64,000 bases of DNA, from contig WYBU01000068.1 of NCBI GenBank assembly GCA_011525745.1, positions 62,001 through 126,000 on the forward strand. The letters are read 5' to 3'. Origin of the DNA: Planctomycetaceae bacterium (GTDB lineage: Bacteria > Planctomycetota > Phycisphaerae > UBA1845 > UTPLA1). Of this stretch, positions 53,320 to 60,966 are shown piece after piece. Positions within the stretch are counted from its first letter, which is position 1, and every line of letters starts with the position of its first letter. A program made the translations under genes and the position numbers. The notes below the pieces were generated by a model. The model was given only the letters and a program-made list of their open reading frames with translations. It was not told the DNA's origin and did not search any database.

Positions 53320-54234
53320 TCAGCGGTGCGGTGAGGACGACCCCGTCTGCGATGCCGCCGCGACGACGTTCGACAACAGCATCGCCACCGTCACCGGACC
53401 GACGCCGCCCGGAACCGGTGTGATCCAGCCGGCCACCTCCGCCACCTCGTCGTAACGTACATCGCCGATGGTGCGCGTCCGGCGACCGCCGCGACCGTCA
53501 TCAACCGACACTCGGTGCGTCCCCACATCGATCACGATCGCATCCTCTCGAACGTGCTCGCGTCCGATCACCCCGGGCTTGCCGGCGGCTGCCATCAATA
53601 CGTCCGCCCTGCGGCTGTGTGCGGCCAGATCGCGCGTCCGCGTGTGGCACAGGGTCACCGTTGCGTGTTCGACCAGCAGCAGCATCGCCAGCGGACGGCC
53701 GACGATCGGACTGCGGCCGATGACGACCGCTTCGCAGCCGGCCAGGTCGACACCCGTCGATCTCAAACACGCCATCGCCGCGGCGGCCGTGCAGGGCGCC
53801 AGTGCGGGTTGTCCCTGCGCCAGCCGTCCCAGGTTCATCGGATGAAGGCCTTCGACGTCCTTTTCGGGCGCGATCAGCGCCGAAAACGGCGAACCCACCG
53901 CCCCGCGCTGTTGCGGCGGCGACAGGCTCGGCGGCAGCGGCTGGTAGAGCAACACGCCGCTGACGGTGGAATCGGCGTTCAATGTTGCCAGCGCCGCGCC
54001 CAGGCCCTCGGCGGTCGTCGTTTCCGGAAGATGGATCAGCCGATGAGTGATCCCCACGCGTTCCGCCTGCCCGGCCTGCGACGCCGCGTACATGTGCGAA
54101 CCGGGATCGTCGCCGACGAGCACGCCGGCCAGGCAGGGACGCCGGCCGCGCGCCGCCAGCGCTTCGGCGTCGTGCCGGATGCGGCGGCAGATGTCATCGG
54201 CCAGGGCGCGGCCGTCGATGATCCGTGCGGGCAT
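53320..54234 (-). CDS. folD: FolD-family methylenetetrahydrofolate dehydrogenase, cyclohydrolase residues altered
   Basis: A 304-residue protein. Family motifs are clear: GVLVGDDPGSHMYAASQAGQ, EKDVEGLHPMNLGRL, the NADP site VVIGRSPIVGRP and the end motif TPVPGGVGPVTVAML. But the Lys essential for cyclohydrolase chemistry (E. coli YVASK, Lys54) is Gln53 here (YAASQ), the Gln98 region VQLPLP reads LYQPLP with Tyr97, and the Asp of KDVDG is Glu128. By family knowledge Lys loss abolishes cyclohydrolase but can leave dehydrogenase activity. So it may be dehydrogenase-only, or redirected to another one-carbon carrier. Confidence 0.85.
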   Translation of the reverse strand: MPARIIDGRALADDICRRIRHDAEALAARGRRPCLAGVLVGDDPGSHMYAASQAGQAERVGITHRLIHLPETTTAEGLGAALATLNADSTVSGVLLYQPLPPSLSPPQQRGAVGSPFSALIAPEKDVEGLHPMNLGRLAQGQPALAPCTAAAAMACLRSTGVDLAGCEAVVIGRSPIVGRPLAMLLLVEHATVTLCHTRTRDLAAHSRRADVLMAAAGKPGVIGREHVREDAIVIDVGTHRVSVDDGRGGRRTRTIGDVRYDEVAEVAGWITPVPGGVGPVTVAMLLSNVVAAASQTGSSSPHR

Positions 54235-54418
54235 GAGCAGCCACTCCGTCGAAACGTCCTCGCATCAGATGAATGGGCATGTTAACGGGTCGGCTGAATG
54301 TGTGTGAACGGAATCGGCAAGGAGGGCGCGCCGCAACGTCGGCTACGCGATCGACGCGCAACGCTTACTGACGTGCGCGTCTCGTTGCGCGGCGACGCCA
54401 ACGTTACAGCCCGAGGTG

Positions 54419-54456
54419 GCGGTGCCGCATCCACAGCCGGAGGCGGCTGCGCTGCA
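54419..54456 (-). repeat. Degenerate single copy of the hairpin-array unit
   Basis: CCACAGCCGGAGGCGGCTGC within a GGTGCCGCAT context resembles, in reverse orientation, one 27-bp unit of the array at 25392-25789. It is in the 54235-54461 gap, where nothing else is recognised. Confidence 0.45.
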
Positions 54457-54461
54457 TTGTG

Positions 54462-56540
54462 TTACAGGCCCAGCAACGCTTCCACGAACAGCGGCACATC
54501 GACCGGATCAACCGCCGTGCTGGAATCCATGTCCGCCGCGCAGATGCAGCGCGCATCGGTCTCCAGCCCGTACAGCACGTCGAGGAAGCGGCGGATGTCC
54601 TCGCCATCGACACGCCGATCGCCGTTGACATCGCCCTTCAGCGACACGTCGACAGGCTGGGCGTCGCCCAGTTCGGCCATCAGCACCGGCGCGCCCATGC
54701 CGGTCTGCAACCACAGGTCGTACGCCATCTGACCGCGGTTGGTGGCGGGGTTGTTGTTGTCGCGCAGAAATTCGACGTACTCGCGGCTGCTTGTCTGATA
54801 GTACAGCCGCACGCGCGCCCCGACCGCGTAGCCCGGAATGGCAAACCACGTGTCGTCCCAGTACTGGCCGTCGGCATACGACGCGCCGACCGGCGCGGCG
54901 TTGATCGCGGCGAAATTCGTGTTGTTGAATCCGCGCGGCGGAATGCGGTTGTCCTTGTAGATCGCATTGGCCAGCGCGACGTGGAAGTGCGGTCCTTCCG
55001 GCAGTCCGGTCAGCGCCGCCAAAGCGGCGTCGGCGCCGAACTTGGCCTCGTACACCTTCGTCGAAACTTCGTCGAGCGTGGCGGTGCCGAAGTCATACGC
55101 GCCGTACGTGAACATCGGGTTCACGTAATCGACGCAATCGTAGAAATCCACCGTTAACCACATGCGGCGGCCCTCGGGATAGCCCGTCGGCAGCTTGTGG
55201 CCCGTTTCGTTCACGACGCGCACGCGAAGCTGCAACTGACCCGGTGTCTGGCCGTCGTCGAGCGATGCGGTCAGCGTGGCCGCCCGCGCCAACATGCTCA
55301 GATTGCGCAGCTTGTTGGCCTGAAGCATGTCGACCTGCGCCTGATCCAATTCCCACTGCGGCGGTCCGCCGTCGCCCGGGCCGTACTGTAGGCCGATGGC
55401 GTCCAGCACCCAGTTGCCCGCGCCGCTGAAGAAATGCCGCGGCAGGTCCGGCCGTGCCGGCTCGAACGCGCAGCCCTGCCGGAAGTCCATCGGCATGTGG
55501 CAATCCTGACAGGTCGACACCACGGTCTGTCCCTCTCCTCCGAATCGCCCGCCCATGTCAACGCCGTTGACGAAGTCGCTCTTGAGCCACTCGCTGTACG
55601 TGCGCTGCTCCGGCACCATCTCGTACTTGTTGCCCGTCGGATGCGGATTCCCGCCGTTAAATACCAGCACGCCGTTGTCCAGCCGAAAGTGCGGCGGGCT
55701 GACGTCGTGGCACGTGGCGCAGAAATCGGCGCGAAGATGAAACGGCGACTGGAACGTGTCGCGATTGTTGGTGAACAAGCGATGGAAAAAATCGCAGTTG
55801 GCTTCCGGCGGAACGGGCGTCGATCCGGGCGGCGTCACCGGAAACGGCCCGCGTCGCTGGTCCAGCGGATCGATGACGTAGCTGGCGTTGCCGCCGTCGC
55901 CCGGCATCGACGGATTGCCCAGGTCCATCGACTGCACCGGGGCGTCGGCCCCCAGCGCCGCGATGATGGCCGCATCGACCGGGGGCGCGCCGGCGTACTG
56001 GAAAGGATCGACGTTGCGATGACAGAAGTTGCAGTTGATCCCGTCGCGGTCGAACGACGTGATCGCCGATCCGTCGCTGGGCTGCGAACGTCCGTCCAGC
56101 CACGCCATCGGTACGTGGCACCGGATGCAGGTTTCGCCGATGCCCGGCGCATCGCGCTCCGCGATATCGAGACAGGCGTAGAACAGCGGATCGCGCGCCG
56201 CCTGAGCCTTCAGGCTGCCGGACCAGTCTTCGTAGATGGGCACTCCCGCGGTCGGCGGCGGCTCCGGATCGCCGTGACAGCCGGTGCACTCCAGCGAGTG
56301 AAGGATCGGCTCCGTCAGTGTGTTGGGCTGCGTGCCGCGCAGGTAGAACGTGCCCGCGTTGGTGGGCAGCGGGGTGGGCGGCGAACCGGGGCCGGCCATC
56401 AGCGCCCCGGAAACAATCAGCAGCAGCGACGACGTCAGGATGATCGCCAGGGTCCATTGTCGAGCCTGCGCAGTCAGGCTCGAAGAGAATCGGAGTTTGA
56501 AGCGGCGATTCGGCAGGTCGGTGCCGGTGGATCGGGACAT
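54462..56540 (-). CDS. Pentaheme cytochrome c with C-terminal dockerin-like domain
   Basis: A 692-residue exported protein. A long n-region and hydrophobic core (WTLAIILTSSLLLIVSGALM) form the signal or anchor. Five CxxCH heme sites are visible: CTGCH (C85), CIRCH, CNFCH, CATCH and CQDCH, in the first half. The middle part is a beta-rich domain (LRVRVVNETGHKLPTGYPEG, the GHKLPTGxPEGRR motif found in multiheme decaheme-like proteins). The end is a dockerin-type pair: GDVNGDRRVDGEDIRRFLDV and DMDSSTAVDPVDVPLFVEAL. Probably a periplasmic or surface electron carrier. The AGAGGGG ribosome site precedes the ATG. Confidence 0.85.
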   Translation of the reverse strand: MSRSTGTDLPNRRFKLRFSSSLTAQARQWTLAIILTSSLLLIVSGALMAGPGSPPTPLPTNAGTFYLRGTQPNTLTEPILHSLECTGCHGDPEPPPTAGVPIYEDWSGSLKAQAARDPLFYACLDIAERDAPGIGETCIRCHVPMAWLDGRSQPSDGSAITSFDRDGINCNFCHRNVDPFQYAGAPPVDAAIIAALGADAPVQSMDLGNPSMPGDGGNASYVIDPLDQRRGPFPVTPPGSTPVPPEANCDFFHRLFTNNRDTFQSPFHLRADFCATCHDVSPPHFRLDNGVLVFNGGNPHPTGNKYEMVPEQRTYSEWLKSDFVNGVDMGGRFGGEGQTVVSTCQDCHMPMDFRQGCAFEPARPDLPRHFFSGAGNWVLDAIGLQYGPGDGGPPQWELDQAQVDMLQANKLRNLSMLARAATLTASLDDGQTPGQLQLRVRVVNETGHKLPTGYPEGRRMWLTVDFYDCVDYVNPMFTYGAYDFGTATLDEVSTKVYEAKFGADAALAALTGLPEGPHFHVALANAIYKDNRIPPRGFNNTNFAAINAAPVGASYADGQYWDDTWFAIPGYAVGARVRLYYQTSSREYVEFLRDNNNPATNRGQMAYDLWLQTGMGAPVLMAELGDAQPVDVSLKGDVNGDRRVDGEDIRRFLDVLYGLETDARCICAADMDSSTAVDPVDVPLFVEALLGL

Positions 56541-56571
56541 GAGTTCCCCTCTGAATTAAAACAACAACATC

Positions 56572-56606
56572 AATATATCCGTTGGTCTCCTAATAATACA
56601 ACGGAT
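56572..56606 (-). promoter_or_regulatory. Putative promoter with embedded inverted repeat for the cytochrome gene
   Basis: On the minus strand TTGTAT (56601-56596) and TATATT (56577-56572) are 18 bases apart, upstream of the cytochrome ATG. The inverted repeat ATCCGTTG (56577-56584) / CAACGGAT (56599-56606), with a 14-base spacer, overlaps both boxes, so it could be an operator. Confidence 0.45.
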
Positions 56607-56751
56607 TTTCCCCCAAGGCAGTAGGCCGTCGGGCGGCGCTCGCAGCCGCCCAATGGTCTTCCATCCTATCGCCTTGGGCAGCGATCGTTCAAGTGCCTTC
56701 GGATCGCCGCGGTCACTCCTGAGACAGATGACCGCAAGATTCTGACCGGAT

Positions 56752-57564
56752 TTACGTTATCGGTTGCGACCCAAAGAGAATGTCGTTCATCGAATAGCGG
56801 CCGGCAGGCCGACCGGCGATCCACTTCGCCGCACGCAGCGCCCCGCGCGCAAATGTCTCGCGCGAATGAGCCGTGTGACTGATCTTTATGGTTTCACCGA
56901 GACCGCCGAAGCAGACCGTGTGCTCTCCTACGGTATCACCCAGGCGGATGGCGTGTACGCCGATCTGCCCGCCTGGCCGGCCGCCCGTCATGCCGTGTCG
57001 GCCATGTACGACATCGCTGGTGGCCGCGCCAGTCGATTGCCCGCACCGGATCGCGTCGACCAGTGCCAGCGCGGTGCCGCTGGGCGCATCGATCTTGAAT
57101 CGATGATGCGCTTCGACGATCTCAACGTCGTAATCAGTGCCCAGTGCCGCCGTAAGTTGCCCGACGATGCGCAACAGCACGTTGATTCCCATGCTCATGT
57201 TCGCCGCGTGCAATACCGCAATGCGCTCGGAAGCCCGTTCGATCTGCTCCAGCCCCGACGCGTCGTGGCCCGTCGTGCCGATTACGATCGGGCGGTGTGC
57301 TTTCAGCGCCACGTCGAGCGCCCTCGGAGTTGCCGATGCAGCGCTGAAGTCGATCATGACGTCAAACGGCACGCCGCAGCTTGACTCGATCGGTATTCCG
57401 ATGCGGCCGCAACCCGCGATTTCCCCCGCGTCGCGACCCAGCATGGGGCATTGCTGCGACTCCAGCGCCCCCGCGATCGAAAACGCGCGATCCTGCGAGG
57501 CCAGCGCAATCAGATGTCGCCCCATGCGGCCGGCCGCGCCGTGTATGGCAATGGATGTCGGCAT
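56752..57564 (-). CDS. dapB: 4-hydroxy-tetrahydrodipicolinate reductase
   Basis: A 270-residue enzyme of lysine and diaminopimelate synthesis; it reduces HTPA with NAD(P)H. IAIHGAAGRMGRHLIAL is the nucleotide-binding loop, VIGTTGHDASGLEQIERA the second motif, and EAHHRFKIDAPSGTALAL the substrate-binding and catalytic signature with the HH and K residues. GETIKISHTAHSRETFARGA is the conserved C-terminal segment. The length is normal. The ribosome site CCGGAGAACGGG is upstream of ATG 57564. Confidence 0.95.
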   Translation of the reverse strand: MPTSIAIHGAAGRMGRHLIALASQDRAFSIAGALESQQCPMLGRDAGEIAGCGRIGIPIESSCGVPFDVMIDFSAASATPRALDVALKAHRPIVIGTTGHDASGLEQIERASERIAVLHAANMSMGINVLLRIVGQLTAALGTDYDVEIVEAHHRFKIDAPSGTALALVDAIRCGQSTGAATSDVVHGRHGMTGGRPGGQIGVHAIRLGDTVGEHTVCFGGLGETIKISHTAHSRETFARGALRAAKWIAGRPAGRYSMNDILFGSQPIT

Positions 57565-57874
57565 GTCCCGTTCTCCGGAGTATCAAATCAACGCCCGGAG
57601 CGAATTGTACGTCCGACGGCCGCCGGAATCGGGTGTGGCCAAGAATCCGGGCCATGAAGTGGCAACGCCGACGCCAGGAGTCCGAGCCGGATCAGAACCC
57701 CGCGTGTAAGCGGGGGGACCGGCCCGAAGGGACGACTTTCAAACATCCGGCGCTGTGGTGCCGAACCACGGCGCCCACTTTCGCGGGACTCGCGCAGCCA
57801 TGGCCGGCGCGGGCGCAATCGCCGGCGCGCTCCGGCGGTTCGTCGCTTCGTTGTCCCGCGGACCGTTTCGTACG
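57565..57874. other. Gap without a recognised gene
   Basis: Between the dapB start and the end of the large FG-GAP gene. A hairpin CCCCGC-GTGTAA-GCGGGG at about 57698-57715 is the only structure noted. Short frames here do not resemble proteins. Confidence 0.5.
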
Positions 57875-60541
57875 CTATTGATCCAGCAACTCGGCCACGA
57901 TGCACTGGATGTCGTCGCCATCCACGACGCAGTCGCCGTTGCAGTCGCGCAGCGGGCGACCGGTGGAGTCGACGGGCAATCCAGCAGGCGTGTTCGGGCA
58001 GACGTCGCAGGCGTCGCCCACTCCGTCGCCGTCGGCGTCGGCCTGATCGGGGTTGGCGATGAGCGGGCAGTTGTCCGATTCGTCGGGCACGCCGTCGCCG
58101 TCATAGTCCGCCGGTGGTTGCACGAAAACGTAAATCGCGCCGGAATCGGTGGCGCTGTTGTCGGACTCGTTGCCGTTCACGCCTGTGGCGTTGCTGTCCT
58201 CCCGATGCGCCCCGACAACGACGGTGTCGCCACTGACGGCCACCGAGACGCCGAACAGGTCACTCACCCCGGTATTGGAGGCCTTGAGGTAGGCCTGCTG
58301 GCTCCAGACCCCGCCGCCGCGGACGAAGACGTAGGCCGCGCCGGAACCGCTGGCGCTGTTGTCGGCCTGGTTGCCGTCGATGCCCGTGGCGTTGCTGTCC
58401 TCGTCAATCGCCCCGACCACCACCGTGTCGCCCGAGACGGCCACGGAGTAGCCGAACTGGTCGTTTGTCCCGGTGTTCGAGGCCTTGAGGTAGGCCTGCT
58501 GGCTCCAGACGCCGCTGCTACGGACGAAGACGTAGGCCGCGCCGGAATTGTTGGCGCTGTTGTCGGCCTGGTTGCCGTTTACGCCCGTGGCGCTGCTGTC
58601 CTCCTGAAACGCCCCGACCACCACCGTGTCGCCGTTGACGGCCACCGACCAGCCGAAGGTGTCGCTCGCCCCGGTGTTCGAGGCCTTGAGGTACGCCTGC
58701 TGGCTCCAGTCGCCCATCGCATCGCGGACGAAGACGTAAGCCGCGCCGGAATTTGAGGCGCTGTTGTCGGCCTGGTTGCCGTTCACACCCGTGGCGCCGC
58801 TGTCTTCCAGCCAGGCCCCGACCACTACTGTGTCGCCGCTGGCGGCCACTGCGAAGCCGAACCGGTCGTCCGCCCCGGTGTTCGAGGCCTTGAGGTAGGC
58901 CTGCTGGCTCCAGATCGTGCCGCTGCGGACGAAAACGTAGGCCGCGCCGGAACTGTTGGCGCTGTTGTCGGCCTGGTTGCCGTCCACCCCCGTGGAGCTG
59001 CTGGCCTCGAACCACGCCCCGACCACCACCGTGTCGCCGTTGACGCGCGCCGATAAGCCGAACTGGTCGTTCGCATCGGTGTTGGAGGCCTTGAGGTAGG
59101 CCTGCTGGCTCCAGACCCCGCCGCTGCGGACGAAGACGTAGGCCGCGCCGGAATTGTTGGCGCTGTTGTCGGCCTGGTTGCCGTTTACGCCCGTGGCGTT
59201 GCTGTCCTCCAGATATGCCCCGACCACGATCGTGTCACCCGAGACGGCCACCGAGATGCCGAACGCGTCGCCCGCTTGGGTGTTTGAGGCCTTGAGGTAG
59301 GCCTGCTGGCTCCAGACCCCGCCGCTGCGGACGAAGACGTAGGCCGCACCGGAATCGGAGGCGCTGTTGTCGGCCTGGTTGCCGTTCACGCCGGTGGCGC
59401 TGCTGTCCTCGCCAGGCGCCCCGACTACCACCGTGTCGCCCGAGACGGCCACCGAGTAGCCGAACTGGTCGCCCACCCCGGTGTTCGAGGCCTTGAGGTA
59501 GGCCTGCTGGGCGATGGGGTCGATTGTCAGCGGATAGACCGCGAGGGAATCATCGACGACGACGCGGAAGAACCGAGGAGGCGTGACAGAATGGGTGGTG
59601 CGGGCGTTCCGGGTGGTACGGGCGTCCCGCCCGTCGTCATTCTGGAGATGCGTGGAACTGGCAACTTGGGTGGCATGAGAGTCTTGATGGAAATGGGTGG
59701 TATCCCGACGGGCGTCGGGATCTCGCCCGTCAACATCGCCAACCTCGAACCACGCCGGCACCGTTGCGCCCGTTGCGTCGAAGACCGTCAGGCCGGCGTA
59801 ATTGACCACCGCCGCGCCGGCGTCGTTGACGAATGCCACACTCCGCCCGTCGCCGCCGACCCGCGGATGCAGATCGCCGCGCACGGCCAGGATGAATTGC
59901 AGGCAGGACGGGCGGGACGCCCGTACCACCCCTGATTCATCCGTCCGTCGATGCACCGTGTAGCCGTGCTCCAGGCCGCGCGGGTCGTTGACGTACCATT
60001 CGGTAAGCGTGTCGTCCCATCGGTAGGACACACGGCCGCCATCGGCCTTCACGCGCGCCGGCTGCAAAACCGCTCCCTCACGGTCGCGGTTCGGATGGCC
60101 GATCGCTCGCCGGGCGGCGGCGCGGCCGTACCCGACCAGTTCCAGCCCCCACGACCAGCCGCCCGCGTCGGGCGTGGTGACGAAGCCGCGGCCGTCGAAT
60201 GTTGTCCGCCACTGCTGGCCCGGATTGCGGGCCACGTAGCCGCCCTCGACCGCGAACGCCGCGTGACGGTTTGCCTCGTACGCCGCGCGGATGCTCGACC
60301 AGCCCGAGGCGCTCAGCCCCTCGGGGACGCGTTCTTGCGCGGCGGCCGTCGATTGGTGAAACACGGGTTGAAAGCCCGTGCCGCGCGAATTCTCAGACAC
60401 GAATTGGATGCCCGTGCCGCACGAAGCCCAGGCAGGCGGCGATCCTCCGGCCGAGGAATCCGGGGCTGCCCAGGTCGATCCCGCGGCAACGTACATGGCG
60501 CTCGACCACGCCACAAACACCATGAGATTTGTTGCTGGCAT
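57875..60541 (-). CDS. Giant secreted FG-GAP repeat protein with dockerin-like tail
   Basis: An 888-residue protein from ATG 60541, chosen for a strong GGAGGAG site upstream and a signal peptide ([20 protein letters not shown]). The N-terminal third is an unrecognised domain ending [20 protein letters not shown]. Then come seven near-identical 67-residue blades of the type [24 protein letters not shown] and [10 protein letters not shown]. It ends with a calcium-type [13 protein letters not shown] stretch and one dockerin-like repeat ([20 protein letters not shown]). Four pieces of the N-terminal third are encoded by dispersed repeats in frame. Probably cell surface. Confidence 0.85.
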   Translation of the reverse strand: MPATNLMVFVAWSSAMYVAAGSTWAAPDSSAGGSPPAWASCGTGIQFVSENSRGTGFQPVFHQSTAAAQERVPEGLSASGWSSIRAAYEANRHAAFAVEGGYVARNPGQQWRTTFDGRGFVTTPDAGGWSWGLELVGYGRAAARRAIGHPNRDREGAVLQPARVKADGGRVSYRWDDTLTEWYVNDPRGLEHGYTVHRRTDESGVVRASRPSCLQFILAVRGDLHPRVGGDGRSVAFVNDAGAAVVNYAGLTVFDATGATVPAWFEVGDVDGRDPDARRDTTHFHQDSHATQVASSTHLQNDDGRDARTTRNARTTHSVTPPRFFRVVVDDSLAVYPLTIDPIAQQAYLKASNTGVGDQFGYSVAVSGDTVVVGAPGEDSSATGVNGNQADNSASDSGAAYVFVRSGGVWSQQAYLKASNTQAGDAFGISVAVSGDTIVVGAYLEDSNATGVNGNQADNSANNSGAAYVFVRSGGVWSQQAYLKASNTDANDQFGLSARVNGDTVVVGAWFEASSSTGVDGNQADNSANSSGAAYVFVRSGTIWSQQAYLKASNTGADDRFGFAVAASGDTVVVGAWLEDSGATGVNGNQADNSASNSGAAYVFVRDAMGDWSQQAYLKASNTGASDTFGWSVAVNGDTVVVGAFQEDSSATGVNGNQADNSANNSGAAYVFVRSSGVWSQQAYLKASNTGTNDQFGYSVAVSGDTVVVGAIDEDSNATGIDGNQADNSASGSGAAYVFVRGGGVWSQQAYLKASNTGVSDLFGVSVAVSGDTVVVGAHREDSNATGVNGNESDNSATDSGAIYVFVQPPADYDGDGVPDESDNCPLIANPDQADADGDGVGDACDVCPNTPAGLPVDSTGRPLRDCNGDCVVDGDDIQCIVAELLDQ
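58282..59513 (-). repeat. 201-bp tandem repeats within the FG-GAP gene
   Basis: The phrase CCTTGAGGTAGGCCTGCTGG, or a one-base variant, starts at 58282, 58483, 58684, 58888, 59089, 59290 and 59491. The spacing is 201 bases except one of 204. Each unit encodes one 67-residue blade. The DNA identity between units is high, which points to recent amplification or homogenisation. Confidence 0.9.
59612..60380 (-). repeat. Dispersed repeats inside the FG-GAP gene
   Basis: Four repeat-derived pieces lie in the N-terminal third of the gene: GGTACGGGCGTCCCGCCCGT at 59614-59633, the same in reverse (GGCGGGACGCCCGTACC) at 59911-59927, CGCTCCCTCACGGTCGCGGT at 60071-60090, and CACGGGTTGAAAGCCCGTG at 60362-60380. 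They encode [26 protein letters not shown] and RGTGFQPVF. None interrupts the frame. Confidence 0.8.
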
Positions 60542-60606
60542 GTTCACTCCTCCGCTTGAAAAGTCGATGTGACGGCCCGACCGCGCCGGCGCGCGTGTGA
60601 ACATTT

Positions 60607-60636
60607 ATGGTACCAAACGGCGGCCGCCGGGGTCAA
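60607..60636 (-). promoter_or_regulatory. Putative promoter for the FG-GAP gene
   Basis: On the minus strand TTGACC (60636-60631) and TACCAT (60612-60607) are 18 bases apart, about 65 bases before ATG 60541. Confidence 0.45.
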
Positions 60637-60844
60637 TCCAAACCGGATTTTGTTGCCAGTTGCGTGTGCTCAGAAAGCTGCGCAATACAGTCGCAACGCG
60701 GACACGCACCGCGTTGCCGATAGCGCCAGGCGGTGTTGCCGCCGCGGTGACTCCTGTGCCGCCGCAAGAAATGTGCAAACCTCCGAAATTGAGTCATTGG
60801 CCCGCGCTGAATCCCGGGGCGCACCGTGAGTTGCTCGATTCTTA

Positions 60845-60874
60845 TTGACGCACAATTCCGCAAGACGATATCCT
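60845..60874 (+). promoter_or_regulatory. Putative promoter for the beta-strand repeat gene
   Basis: TTGACG at 60845-60850 and TATCCT at 60869-60874 with an 18-base spacer, about 90 bases upstream of ATG 60967. The divergent gap 60542-60966 holds no gene. Confidence 0.4.
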
Positions 60875-60966
60875 GATTTCCACGTAGCGGGCCGCTACTC
60901 ACACGAAAAGACAAACTACGCGCACCGCGTGGACCGTCGGCGGTCCGCGCATCGAAGGGACACAAA

